Assembly (NCBI GenBank): GCA_021773035.1
Contig: JAJFKU010000071.1
Span: 20,584 to 84,583, forward strand
Direction: 5' to 3'
Origin: Woeseiaceae bacterium
GTDB taxonomy: Bacteria > Pseudomonadota > Gammaproteobacteria > Steroidobacterales > Woeseiaceae
Length of the DNA stretch: 64,000 nt
The notes under the pieces were generated by a model. The model searched no databases and had not been told where the DNA came from. It saw only the letters and a program-made list of their open reading frames with translations. The position numbers and the translations under genes were made by a program. Within the stretch, counting starts at the first letter, position 1, and each line of letters opens with the position of its first letter. Below, in pieces: positions 42,486-50,990 of this stretch.

Positions 42486-43511
42486 CTATTCGAACGCCGC
42501 GCTTGTCGCGGCGTTTTTTATACTGATGCCCACGGTTTCGGGTATCCCGTCCGAACGCCTGACGAGATTCTCAACCAGGTCCCAGTCCAACTGGCCAGCC
42601 CGGTCCGCAGTCGTGGCAATGAACTGCTCGGTGATATGCGTGAGCGGATCCTTGCTCAGCGACTCGACTTCCGGCAACTCCGTATCCGCGTCGAGTGCTT
42701 CAATATGTTCCGGCGTTTCTTCCGTCAGACGTTGCGGCACTTCCAGTAAGGGATGCACTTCTGCAATCAGCGATTCGCCGTCCCATCCGACCTTCGCCGG
42801 TACATCAATGATTCGAACGGGCGTCTTGACCCGAATCCTGTCAAAGAGAAACTCGACGTCTTCCGGAAACATGCGAATACAACCGTGCGATACCCGCATC
42901 CCGACACCTGCCGGTCGATTGGTGCCGTGAATGAGGTAGCCCGGAATTCCCAGACGTAATGCGCGGGTTCCCAGCGGATTCTCCGACCCCGGCGGTACCA
43001 CACGCGGCAACGGATCGCCGTCAGCGGCATGTTCATCACGCACCGACTGCGGCGGATACCAGGCGGGGTTCTTAGCCATCGCAACGATTTGTGTCCGACC
43101 TAACGGCGTATCCCAATCCATACGGCCGATACTCATCGGATAGGTATGTACCTTCGCTGTTTCTCCGGCTGCCGGCTCCGGGAAATAATACATCCGATAC
43201 TCGGCGAGATTCAGAATCAGGCCACTGCGAGGGCCCGGCGGCAGGACGAACCGGTTCGGCAATACGATCTCGGTACCGGCACCCGGTAGCCAAACGTTAA
43301 CACCCGGGTTTGCGCGGACGATGTCGTGATAGCCCAGGCCATGACGCCGGGCTATGTCGACGAGTGTATCGTCATAGCTCGCGACAACCGTTGAAATTGC
43401 GCCGATGACGTCGTGGCCTTCGGGCGGCAATTCGTAGATTGCGGCGAAAGCCGGAGCGAAGTTGAACAGTGATATGGTCGCGGTAGCGATTAAGCGGAAA
43501 CGTCTGCTCAC
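42486..43511 (-). CDS. L,D-transpeptidase with N-terminal LysM domain
   Basis: The 341-residue protein has a signal peptide (LIATATISLFNFAPAFA), a LysM-like domain (about 38-88) and the YkuD catalytic domain (about 95-235) with His195 (YLIHGTNRP) and SHGCIRM, where Cys211 is the nucleophile. This is the ErfK/YbiS/YcfS layout. These periplasmic enzymes join Lpp to peptidoglycan or make 3-3 crosslinks. The convergent neighbour is an lpp-like gene, supporting the first role. The GTG start overlaps the GST gene by four bases. Confidence 0.93.
   Translation of the reverse strand: MSRRFRLIATATISLFNFAPAFAAIYELPPEGHDVIGAISTVVASYDDTLVDIARRHGLGYHDIVRANPGVNVWLPGAGTEIVLPNRFVLPPGPRSGLILNLAEYRMYYFPEPAAGETAKVHTYPMSIGRMDWDTPLGRTQIVAMAKNPAWYPPQSVRDEHAADGDPLPRVVPPGSENPLGTRALRLGIPGYLIHGTNRPAGVGMRVSHGCIRMFPEDVEFLFDRIRVKTPVRIIDVPAKVGWDGESLIAEVHPLLEVPQRLTEETPEHIEALDADTELPEVESLSKDPLTHITEQFIATTADRAGQLDWDLVENLVRRSDGIPETVGISIKNAATSAAFE
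42494..42519 (+). terminator. Intrinsic terminator of the murein lipoprotein gene
   Basis: ACGCCGCG (42494-42501) pairs with CGCGGCGT (42507-42514) around a 5-base loop, followed by six T. It lies 28 bases after the lipoprotein stop. It is also inside the last codons of the convergent L,D-transpeptidase gene, so the coding tail doubles as a terminator. Confidence 0.9.
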
Positions 43512-44164
43512 TGACCTGTTTCTTCTCTGTCAATCACTTCCGTTTCACACTCGGCTGCCGCGAGCCATTCCTGCATTGCCTCACTTTCGAGCAGCCGTTG
43601 CGGATAAAAGCTGGCGGATCGCGAGAGATTAATTCCATAGGTTCTGAAGCGCAGCACCACAGGTGCGAACATCGCGTCGGCGACGGAAAATTCGCCGAAC
43701 AACCATCCCCCCCTGTCACCGTACTGACGATGACACTCTGACCAGATAGCGATAATCCGGTCAATGTCTGCTCCCAGCTCATCCGATAATGCGATCTTGC
43801 GGCCCATCGCGCGGCAGTTCATCGGCATCTCCGCTCGCAAGACGGCGAACGAGGCATGCATCTCAGCGCAAATAGAGCGTGCGTGTGCCCGTGCACCACT
43901 ATCCAATGGCCACAGGTTCTTCTCGGGCCAGCGCTCGGCGGCGGTTTCGGCAATCGCCATAGTGTCCCAGACAGTCACGTCATCGAGCTGCAAAATCGGC
44001 ACCGTGCCCGCTTTGGAAAAAGCCTGAATCTCACGAGTCGAATCCGGTGTGTCGAGCGCTATGCGATGCTCGTCGAAGTCAATACCCGCTTCCCGCAGCA
44101 GCAGCCAGGCTCGAAGCGACCAGGAAGAATAATTCTTGTTGCCGATTATGAGTTTGGTTTTCAT
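43508..44164 (-). CDS. Glutathione S-transferase-family protein
   Basis: The 218-residue protein has a thioredoxin-like N-terminal domain (NKNYSSWSLRAWLLLREAGI, AGTVPILQLDDVTVWDTMAI) and an all-helical C-terminal domain (GDRGGWLFGEFSVADAMFAP). It resembles the YfcF/maleylacetoacetate-isomerase branch, with Ser rather than Cys at the active position. It is cytoplasmic. It lies between fabH and the L,D-transpeptidase gene in one apparent transcription unit, breaking the usual fabH-fabD order. Substrate unknown. Confidence 0.88.
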   Translation of the reverse strand: MKTKLIIGNKNYSSWSLRAWLLLREAGIDFDEHRIALDTPDSTREIQAFSKAGTVPILQLDDVTVWDTMAIAETAAERWPEKNLWPLDSGARAHARSICAEMHASFAVLRAEMPMNCRAMGRKIALSDELGADIDRIIAIWSECHRQYGDRGGWLFGEFSVADAMFAPVVLRFRTYGINLSRSASFYPQRLLESEAMQEWLAAAECETEVIDREETGQ

Positions 44165-44173
44165 TGACCTCTT

Positions 44174-45142
44174 CTAAAGACGCATCAACACCGATCCCCA
44201 GGTAAAACCGCCACCGAAAGCTTCCATCAGAATCAGCTGGCCGGGTTTAAGCCGGCCGTCGCGGATGCCGACGTCAAGCGCCATCGGTACCGATGCAGCG
44301 GACGTGTTGCCGTGATCCTGCACCGTCAGTATGACTTTTTCCATCGGCATATCCAGTCGTTTCGCCATCGCCTGAATAATACGGATGTTCGCCTGATGCG
44401 GAACCAGCCAGTCAAGCTCATCTTTGCTTACACCGGCATCTTCCAGAGTCTTCGATGCGATCTGCCCAAGTGTCTTGACCGCGACTTTGAATACTTCGTT
44501 GCCGGTCATCATGATCTTCGCATCTGCGGTTCCAGCTCTCGCCAGGTCCTTCGACGCACCAACCGGGTAATACAGCAGGTCTTTGTACTGTCCATCAGCG
44601 CCGAGATGGCAGGAAATGATGCCTGGCTCCTCCGACGGTTTCAGAATCACGGCGCCGGCACCATCGCCGAACAATACGCAGGTATTGCGATCGCTCCAAT
44701 CGACCAGCTTGGTGATGCACTCCGCACCCATTACCAACGCACATTTTGCTTCGCCGGCTTTAATGAATTTGTCCGCCGTGCTGAGGGCGTAGATGAATCC
44801 GGTACAGGCAGCCTCCAGGCTGAAAGCCGTACAGGCCGGTATACCGAGTTTGTGTTGAATAATCGTCGATACATTGGGGAAAACCAGATCCGGTGTCGTG
44901 GTTCCCGTGATAACCATATCAATATCGGATACGTCGATACCGGCGTCTTCTATCGCGACCTTGGCCGCTTCGATACACATATCGGATACGGTCTGATCGT
45001 CCGCGCAAATATGACGGCGCTCGACGCCCGTCCGGGTACGAATCCACTCATCGCTGGTATCGACTATCGTTTCGAGCTCGGCGTTCGTCATGATGCGTTC
45101 GGGAAGATAGCGCCCGGTCCCAACGATTCGCGAATAAGTCAT
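44174..45142 (-). CDS. fabH: Beta-ketoacyl-ACP synthase III
   Basis: FabH starts fatty-acid synthesis by condensing acetyl-CoA with malonyl-ACP. The 322-residue protein has the catalytic Cys in LEAACTGFIYAL, His in WLVPHQANIRI and Asn in DHGNTSAASVPMAL, in the correct order. The ATG overlaps the plsX stop (ATGA). The conserved cluster plsX-fabH is present but fabD, fabG and acpP do not follow within the window. A GST gene comes next instead. Confidence 0.97.
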   Translation of the reverse strand: MTYSRIVGTGRYLPERIMTNAELETIVDTSDEWIRTRTGVERRHICADDQTVSDMCIEAAKVAIEDAGIDVSDIDMVITGTTTPDLVFPNVSTIIQHKLGIPACTAFSLEAACTGFIYALSTADKFIKAGEAKCALVMGAECITKLVDWSDRNTCVLFGDGAGAVILKPSEEPGIISCHLGADGQYKDLLYYPVGASKDLARAGTADAKIMMTGNEVFKVAVKTLGQIASKTLEDAGVSKDELDWLVPHQANIRIIQAMAKRLDMPMEKVILTVQDHGNTSAASVPMALDVGIRDGRLKPGQLILMEAFGGGFTWGSVLMRL

Positions 45143-46149
45143 ACGGCTTCCTCTTGCAGCAACATGCCGATCTGCTGTGGTAACTGATTCCTGACCTCAA
45201 CAATAGCGGTATCTATGGCATGCTGAAACGCAACAGAATCCGCCCCGCCGTGGCTCTTTACAACGATACCATTCAAGCCCACCAGAGTCGCACCATTGTA
45301 GTGGCGCGAGTCCATTTCTGCGGCCAGCTTGTTGAGAACACGACTCGCCAGCACGGCCTGCAGCCTTGACAGCCAGTTTCGCGTAAATGCGCGTTTCAGG
45401 AAATGCGTCACCAGACCAACAGCGCCCTCGATAGTTTTGAGTGCAACGTTACCCGTGAAACCGTCAGTCACCACGACATCGGCTTTACCCGAAAACAGGT
45501 CATTGCCTTCGATGAAACCGACGTAGTTCAGCTTGCTTTCATGCAACAGGGTCGCCGCTTCACGAACAGTGCCATTGCCCTTAATGTCTTCTGCACCGAT
45601 GTTTAGCAATGCAACGCGTGGTCGATCGATGCCGGTAATATCCGAACTGACGATGGAACCCATCATCGCGTATTGAAACAGTTGCTCAGCCCCGGCTTCT
45701 GTATTCGCACCGAGATCCAGCATGTGCAGGGATCCGCCTTTGGCAGGCAGTTCGGCTATAAACGCCGGCCGATCGATGCCGGGCACTGTCTTGAGAACAA
45801 ACTTCGACGTCGCCATCAAGGCACCGGTATTCCCGGAGCTGACACAAGCATGCGCAGCACCGTCTTTGACAAGGTTTATGGCAATGCGCATGGACGAGTC
45901 TTTTTTCTTGCGCAAGGCATCGGCCGGCGGTTCAGACATTGCAACGACTTCGGAGGCATGCACGATGTGCAGGCGCGGGTTTTCACCGACGATGCGAGTC
46001 ACCAGATCCTGCAGTTCCGATTGATCTCCAACCAGCTGCAGTTCGATGTTGGTGTACTTCTCAAGCGTTGCGGCAGCCGCACGCACGACAACCTCGGCGC
46101 CGAGGTCACCGCTCATTGCATCCAGGGAGAGGGTTGAGTGTGTTCCCAC
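45139..46149 (-). CDS. plsX: Phosphate acyltransferase PlsX
   Basis: PlsX converts acyl-ACP to acyl-phosphate for phospholipid synthesis. The 336-residue protein begins with GTG and reads LSLDAMSGDLGAEVVVRAAA, SSGNTGALMATSKFVLKTVP, DLGANTEAGAEQLFQYA and DGFTGNVALKTIEG, all family motifs. The order rpmF-plsX-fabH on the minus strand is the classical one. It overlaps fabH by four bases. It is a soluble, membrane-associated enzyme. Confidence 0.97.
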   Translation of the reverse strand: MGTHSTLSLDAMSGDLGAEVVVRAAAATLEKYTNIELQLVGDQSELQDLVTRIVGENPRLHIVHASEVVAMSEPPADALRKKKDSSMRIAINLVKDGAAHACVSSGNTGALMATSKFVLKTVPGIDRPAFIAELPAKGGSLHMLDLGANTEAGAEQLFQYAMMGSIVSSDITGIDRPRVALLNIGAEDIKGNGTVREAATLLHESKLNYVGFIEGNDLFSGKADVVVTDGFTGNVALKTIEGAVGLVTHFLKRAFTRNWLSRLQAVLASRVLNKLAAEMDSRHYNGATLVGLNGIVVKSHGGADSVAFQHAIDTAIVEVRNQLPQQIGMLLQEEAV

Positions 46150-46187
46150 GAAATCAGGCCGGAATCAATACCGGCCAGGCAGGGAAA

Positions 46188-46382
46188 CTACTCGTCTTCT
46201 ACTTCTATCTCAGGCTGCTTTACAACCTGAACGCCGCGGTAGAAACCATCGGGCGTGACACGATGTCGCAGATGCGTTTCGCCCGACGTCGGATCTACTG
46301 ATAGTGCTGCACTCTTGAGCTTGTCGTGTGAGCGACGCGCACCGCGAGTTGCCGGGGTCCTGCGGCTTTTTTGAACGGCCAT
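46188..46382 (-). CDS. rpmF: 50S ribosomal protein L32
   Basis: The 64-residue protein begins MAVQKSRRTPATRGARRSHD, the signature of bL32, and contains the LRHRVTPDGFYRGVQVV segment. GGAG is seven bases upstream of the ATG at 46382. The zinc-binding cysteines seen in some L32 forms are absent. It lies between yceD and plsX, as in many proteobacteria, and is slightly longer than the E. coli protein owing to an acidic tail (EIEVEDE). Confidence 0.97.
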   Translation of the reverse strand: MAVQKSRRTPATRGARRSHDKLKSAALSVDPTSGETHLRHRVTPDGFYRGVQVVKQPEIEVEDE

Positions 46383-46404
46383 AATCTTCTCCAATAAAAC
46401 CCGG

Positions 46405-46974
46405 CTACGAGTCCGGGTCTTCTTCAATTTGTTTCATTTGCGATGCCAGGGCAGCAAATGGTCGTCTCATTTTGGATGACACATCGCTCGTCGTCGAGAG
46501 CGCTTTGCAATCCGCCATGTTGTCGTGCTTTGCCGAAAACGGCAGCGCCATGATCAACAGTTCTTCTACGATGTCCTGCGGTCGTAGCGTTCGTTCGTCG
46601 AGTTCCCAGACTTCGAAATCCTCGAACAGGTCAGTCGCTTCCTGCTCATTCAAAAGCAGCAGCCGTGGCTCGATACTCAAGCCCAGCCGAAACGGCTCCA
46701 GGCAACGCTGACAAACCGAATCCACCTCTACCGCCGCTCGTCCCGTAACTGCCGGAAAACGCGCCTCAGAATCAGCGAAGCCGAATTGTAGCTCACCAGT
46801 AACCGTTCTGGCACGCCATGACACCGGAATTATGTCGGAGTCGAGCGCAGCCAGATCCGCCTCGACAATCTCCGCCAACTGATTGAACGAGCCGATATCT
46901 TCAGCTATTTCAATAACTTGACCGTTTGACGCTAACTCAGCGGCAGAACAGCGATCTCGCAGCGGATTGCCCAT
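46405..46974 (-). CDS. yceD: YceD/DUF177-family protein (rRNA accumulation)
   Basis: The protein of about 189 residues contains the DUF177 core: VTGELQFGFADSEARFPAVT, VDSVCQRCLEPFRLGLSIEP (a CxxC) and the ELDERTLRPQDIVEELLIMA stretch. YceD is needed for normal 23S rRNA accumulation in bacteria and plants. I chose the ATG at 46974 as start. It is directly upstream of rpmF (22 bases) and downstream of the divergent maf gene. The function in ribosome biogenesis fits the rpmF link. Confidence 0.92.
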   Translation of the reverse strand: MGNPLRDRCSAAELASNGQVIEIAEDIGSFNQLAEIVEADLAALDSDIIPVSWRARTVTGELQFGFADSEARFPAVTGRAAVEVDSVCQRCLEPFRLGLSIEPRLLLLNEQEATDLFEDFEVWELDERTLRPQDIVEELLIMALPFSAKHDNMADCKALSTTSDVSSKMRRPFAALASQMKQIEEDPDS

Positions 46975-47104
46975 GGCGCGCGCATGATAAGGACCCCGGC
47001 AGCTGCTGTCAAAGGCTCTGGCCGCCAACTCCTGATAAAAGCTTCTGCAAACGGCAGCAAACCGGGTAAACTTTCAGTCGATTCTCATAACAGCCTGATT
47101 CTTT

Positions 47105-47698
47105 ATGCAAAATCCGTCCGCACCGACGATCTTCCTGGCTTCGTCCTCGCCTTACAGGCGCGGCCTGCTGGACCGTTTTCTCGACAGCTACGAAGCGGTG
47201 TCCCCTGACGTCGATGAATCGAACGAGCAAGGTCTGAGTCCTGCCGAACTGGCGACCTATCTTGCCAGAAAAAAGGCGGAGGCTATCGCGATCAACGCCC
47301 GTCAGGCCCTGATCATCGGTGCCGATCAGCTGGCGGTCCTGGATGGCCAGGTTCTTGGCAAGCCCGGCGATCATCAGAAAGCAGTAGAACAGCTGCTGGC
47401 GGCTTCCGGTAAGGCTGTCACATTCCTGACCGCCGTGTGCATACTCGACCCTGTCGGGCGCGCTCGCTACGAACATACGGACAAGACTACGGTCCGTTTC
47501 AGGCAATTCGACCGACGGCTGGCCGATGCCTATTTACATCACGACGAGCCCTACGATTGCGCCGGCAGTTTCAAACTGGAAGGAGCGGGTTTCGTTCTGT
47601 TCGAGTCCGTGGAGACGGACGATCCGACCGCACTGATCGGCCTGCCGATGATCTGGCTAGCGGATCGACTTCTGCAACTCGGTTATCTAGCCCCCTGA
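47105..47698 (+). CDS. Maf-family nucleotide pyrophosphatase (YceF type)
   Basis: The 197-residue protein starts IFLASSSPYRRGLLDRFLDS and includes GADQLAVLDGQVLGKPGDHQ and the AGSFKLEGAGFVLFESVETD segment of Maf proteins. The YceF branch hydrolyses m7GTP and similar modified nucleotides, a housecleaning role. The gene is divergent from yceD, close to its position in E. coli. The 3' end overlaps the convergent GGDEF/EAL gene by 16 bases. Confidence 0.93.
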   Translation: MQNPSAPTIFLASSSPYRRGLLDRFLDSYEAVSPDVDESNEQGLSPAELATYLARKKAEAIAINARQALIIGADQLAVLDGQVLGKPGDHQKAVEQLLAASGKAVTFLTAVCILDPVGRARYEHTDKTTVRFRQFDRRLADAYLHHDEPYDCAGSFKLEGAGFVLFESVETDDPTALIGLPMIWLADRLLQLGYLAP

Positions 47699-48975
47699 CG
47701 CACAAACGTAGTTGCGTCTTGCGTTCGCAGATCGATACTGTCGCCTTCCTGTTGAAACAAACCCGTCAGACGGTCCATCCCATCCAGGACCCCAGCCAGT
47801 GGTTCCGGTCGATGTACGATGAAACCCTGCACGAAATGCACGCCCGCCTGTTTTAGCCAGGCCTGTACCATGGGATTCTCTACATGCTCCGCAACCGTCT
47901 GTGCACCGATAACGTCGGCGATACTAACCACGGAATTGACGATCGCCTTCGATAAATCGTTTTCCAGAATATCGCGGACGAATGAACCATCGATCTTCAG
48001 AAAATTGACCGGCAGTGTTTTCAGGTAGGCAAAAGAACTGTATCCCGTGCCAAAGTCATCCAACGCGACCTGGCAACCCAGTCGTTGCAAGCGATGGACG
48101 AAACGCTGCGCCTTGTCAATGTAGCGAACCAGCGATGTCTCCGTCAGCTCAAAACACAAGGTGTCGGGAGGCACTCCGCTTTCCGCTATTCGTGCCTCGA
48201 CGAAGTCGACAAACGAATCATCCTGTAGCGACTGCGCGGAGACATTAATACAAAAAGTCGCCAGACTGACTTCCAGGGTATTGTCTGCATCCGCAATACT
48301 GCTTAATGCGGAGTTGATCACCCAGCGGTCCAATGCAGCCATGAGTTGATAGCGTTCCGCAGCCGACAGAAACTGCGCCGGGCTACTGTCGCTGCTGTTG
48401 TCGATATCCTGAAATAGCGCGCACTGGTTCCCGCCGCGCTCTTTGGCCCCACGCGCTGCGACTTCCGCCAGCACAAGCATGTCCTCGGCGCCCTTGCAGG
48501 CGGCAACCGTATCGACAACACCGGCACTCGCCGACAAATTGATGGACTTGGAACCGTCTTCGATGGACTCCTGCATCAGAGACCGGAGTACTTGAGCAGC
48601 CTTCGCCACCGCCGTGTCACCGGATGCTCCCGGCAGGAACATGGCGAACCGGTCACTGCCGAGATGCGCAACCGCATCATTCGCGCCAGTACTGTCAAAC
48701 AATATGTGTCGAAACACCGCCAAAGCACGATCACCTCCAGAGTAGCCAAAAGCATCGTTAATGGTATGCACCCTGTCCGTGTCGAAGTAAATCAGACTGT
48801 GTGCCAACGTAGTCTGAGTGCCCAGCGTGCCGCCGATCTTCGCAACCAGTTCGAAGCGGTTCAGCATTTTGGCCTGCGAAGGTTCGGCTTTATGAATCTT
48901 CGCAGCCTTGTTGGCCAGTAAACGAATGAGCTTCGAATGAGACGGCTCGATATTAGCTGTAACAAGTACGGCCAT
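47683..48975 (-). CDS. GGDEF/EAL protein, degenerate GGDEF and EAL segment missing
   Basis: The 430-residue protein has a GGDEF-like domain (about 40-190) in which the motif reads GSDRF (106-110), so diguanylate cyclase activity is unlikely. The EAL-type part begins directly at PAQFLSAAERYQLMAALDRW (199-218), i.e. the usual first segment with YQPI and the EAL motif is absent. Later elements remain: FELTET, DDFGTGYSS (306-314), LKIDGSFV, VAEHVEN. Without the EAL glutamate, c-di-GMP cleavage is doubtful. It may be a c-di-GMP sensor or an RNA-linked regulator like CsrD. It is 15 bases downstream of an unknown gene. Confidence 0.88.
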   Translation of the reverse strand: MAVLVTANIEPSHSKLIRLLANKAAKIHKAEPSQAKMLNRFELVAKIGGTLGTQTTLAHSLIYFDTDRVHTINDAFGYSGGDRALAVFRHILFDSTGANDAVAHLGSDRFAMFLPGASGDTAVAKAAQVLRSLMQESIEDGSKSINLSASAGVVDTVAACKGAEDMLVLAEVAARGAKERGGNQCALFQDIDNSSDSSPAQFLSAAERYQLMAALDRWVINSALSSIADADNTLEVSLATFCINVSAQSLQDDSFVDFVEARIAESGVPPDTLCFELTETSLVRYIDKAQRFVHRLQRLGCQVALDDFGTGYSSFAYLKTLPVNFLKIDGSFVRDILENDLSKAIVNSVVSIADVIGAQTVAEHVENPMVQAWLKQAGVHFVQGFIVHRPEPLAGVLDGMDRLTGLFQQEGDSIDLRTQDATTFVRQGAR

Positions 48976-48990
48976 ACCGTCGAGCGATCG

Positions 48991-49644
48991 CTACTTACGC
49001 CCTATAGGTGCGCAAACCACATGACACTTTCTGCCGTCCAGCAACGTGATTCGCGCCACTATCACGCGGCGCTTTTTTTGCAGCGGTTCGTGCAGGCGAA
49101 CAACCATGTCGCTAATTGATTTTTCTACAAAACCCTCATGACAGGCAATCGCCATTATACGATTCGCAGGAACAACGACGGCGACACACCCGGCGTAGCA
49201 TAAGTCCACGATGCTCTGCATCGATGAAGCCATTGACTCGTTCGGCGAAGGTTCTTCCAGAGCCTGATTCAGGGGCGGCGGCGGAGCAATGTTCCCGGTA
49301 TCGATTGTCGCTGTGTTCAGCGTAACGTCGACGTCAATCTGCCGCGCAATACATTTCAACAGTGGCCCTGTCCGATAGCCGACTGAAGTCAGGCTGGGTG
49401 GATCGAGCGTGTACACGACCAGCGTGAGAACACAGTTTCGGGCATTGGCGCACGACAGTGGAAAATCGAAGGCGAAATTGCCGTTACCCAGGGCTCTTTT
49501 GGAAGGCGCCGTCAACGCATCGCAGGCATCCGGTGCACAGTCGCCGGGTTTCGGCGCACCGCGCTGGTACGTCTCATGCCAGATGGACTGGCCGCCGTGA
49601 TCATAAATGCAAATCGGCAGACTTCCGGGCGCCTTTAGTAGCAA
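48991..49644 (-). CDS. Unknown protein co-transcribed with rluC and the GGDEF/EAL gene
   Basis: The start is TTG at 49644, four bases past the rluC stop and ten bases after GAGGAGGT inside the rluC end, a strong site that decides the start. The 217-residue product has no signal peptide and many cysteines in its first half (GDCAPDACDAL, SCANARNCVLT, LLKCIARQ), a proline-rich bridge (IAPPPPLNQALEEPSPNES) and a C-terminal half with CYAGCVAVVVPANRIMAIAC. I do not recognise a family. Its position suggests a partner of the degenerate GGDEF/EAL protein. Confidence 0.65.
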   Translation of the reverse strand: MLLKAPGSLPICIYDHGGQSIWHETYQRGAPKPGDCAPDACDALTAPSKRALGNGNFAFDFPLSCANARNCVLTLVVYTLDPPSLTSVGYRTGPLLKCIARQIDVDVTLNTATIDTGNIAPPPPLNQALEEPSPNESMASSMQSIVDLCYAGCVAVVVPANRIMAIACHEGFVEKSISDMVVRLHEPLQKKRRVIVARITLLDGRKCHVVCAPIGRK

Positions 49645-49647
49645 GGT

Positions 49648-50646
49648 CTAGCGACCTCCTCGTCCGCGCCTGGCATCGATTACTCCCGCGGACAGGAAGC
49701 GCTCCAGATCGCCGGCCAGCGGTGCCGTGAAATGCAGGTCATTGCCGCTGTCGTCGGCAAATGCAATCGACTGCGCGTGCAGAAAAAGTCGTCGCAGGCC
49801 GAACTTCCTTGCCTTACGGTTGGCGTCATCGTCTCCATAGCGCTCGTCACCCAGAATCGGATGCTCGGCGTGGTCCAGATGAACTCGAATCTGGTGTGTC
49901 CGGCCCGTTATCGGCGCGCATGACAGCAGGCTGTACTTGCCGTAGGTTCGTGACAAACTCACCCGGGTCTGCGCTGACTTGCCGTATTTACCACTCACGA
50001 CGACATGCCGTTCGCCGTTGCTGCGGTTTTGCACGTGCAGCGGCGCATCGATCAGCTGCTCCCCGAGCTGCCAGTCCCCAACCACCAGGGCGAGGTAGTT
50101 TTTCTCCACCTTTCCCTCGCGAAACCGCGCGTGCAGGTCGCGAAGCGCGCTGCGCCGTTTCGCCATCACGAGACAACCCGACGTCTCACGGTCGATGCGA
50201 TGCACCAGCGCGAGGTCTTTCAGATCGGGGCGCGCATGACGTAACAGCTCGATCACGCCGTGGCTGATGCCGCTGCCACCATGAACCGCAACGCCGGTGG
50301 GCTTGTCCAGTACCAGCAGACGCTTGTCCTCGTAAATCACCCGGTCCAGCATATCGGTTGCCATCTTCTCAGACGGCGGCGCGCCTTCAGCACGGATTCT
50401 CGCCGGTGGAATGCGAACCTCGTCGCCATCCGCCAACTTGTACTCCGCACGCACCCGCCCGCCATTGACGCGAACCTCACCACGTCGCAAAAGCCGATAT
50501 AAACGACCTTTCGGTACGCCCGGCAGCTCCCCGCGCAGAAAATTGTCAATCCGCTGACCGGCACGCTCAGCGTCAATTGCGACCTTGCGCACGCTCGTCG
50601 CCCGGGTCGCGGCAGGAATATCGGCGTTTGGCGGCTTTTCTTGCAT
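49648..50646 (-). CDS. rluC: 23S rRNA pseudouridine synthase RluC
   Basis: The 332-residue enzyme has an N-terminal S4 RNA-binding domain (RIDNFLRGELPGVPKGRLYR) and the pseudouridine synthase domain with the catalytic Asp in ALVHRIDRETSGCLVMAKRR. RluC modifies 23S rRNA at three sites. It is divergent from rne, as in E. coli, with a 344-base gap that holds the rne promoter and leader. The gene overlaps no neighbour. The next two genes on its strand are probably co-transcribed. Confidence 0.94.
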   Translation of the reverse strand: MQEKPPNADIPAATRATSVRKVAIDAERAGQRIDNFLRGELPGVPKGRLYRLLRRGEVRVNGGRVRAEYKLADGDEVRIPPARIRAEGAPPSEKMATDMLDRVIYEDKRLLVLDKPTGVAVHGGSGISHGVIELLRHARPDLKDLALVHRIDRETSGCLVMAKRRSALRDLHARFREGKVEKNYLALVVGDWQLGEQLIDAPLHVQNRSNGERHVVVSGKYGKSAQTRVSLSRTYGKYSLLSCAPITGRTHQIRVHLDHAEHPILGDERYGDDDANRKARKFGLRRLFLHAQSIAFADDSGNDLHFTAPLAGDLERFLSAGVIDARRGRGGR

Positions 50647-50656
50647 GATCAGTCAC

Positions 50657-50684
50657 TTGAAGTGGACTTCTGGTGTGTTATATT
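50657..50684 (+). promoter_or_regulatory. Promoter of rne
   Basis: TTGAAG (50657-50662) and TATATT (50679-50684) are separated by 16 bases, a good match to the sigma-70 consensus. Transcription would start near 50691, giving a 5' leader of about 300 bases before the rne ATG at 50991. Confidence 0.6.
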
Positions 50685-50690
50685 ACCGCC

Positions 50691-50990
50691 GTGTTGCGCT
50701 CCTAGATACTGGCGCAGGCACATCAAACGATTTTTTTTGGTCCCGCAGTCTGCGGGACCTGATTTCAGACGGCAGCAACACCGGATTCCGGCTCGCACCG
50801 CAGCGGCAAAGCCGCAGGGAAATCATGCTGATTTTTTTGTGGGTACTGGCGATTTTGCGCCAGACCCAAACTGAACTAACGAAGATCTTCGACGGCGCAA
50901 TTCGGCGCCAGGTTCCTTTGCGTGAGACACCCTGCGCCCGCCAGGCGCTAAGCCCCGTACGGCTGCCCTCCACTCTTCAAGTAGGGCAAT
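50691..50990 (+). promoter_or_regulatory. Long structured 5' leader of rne
   Basis: The leader contains a perfect hairpin GGTCCCGCA-GTC-TGCGGGACC (50739-50759) and a smaller GCGGC-AAA-GCCGC stem further on. In E. coli the rne leader is about 360 bases long and its hairpins let RNase E cut its own mRNA, giving feedback control. Length and hairpin content here fit the same mechanism, although base identity to E. coli was not checked. Confidence 0.55.
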
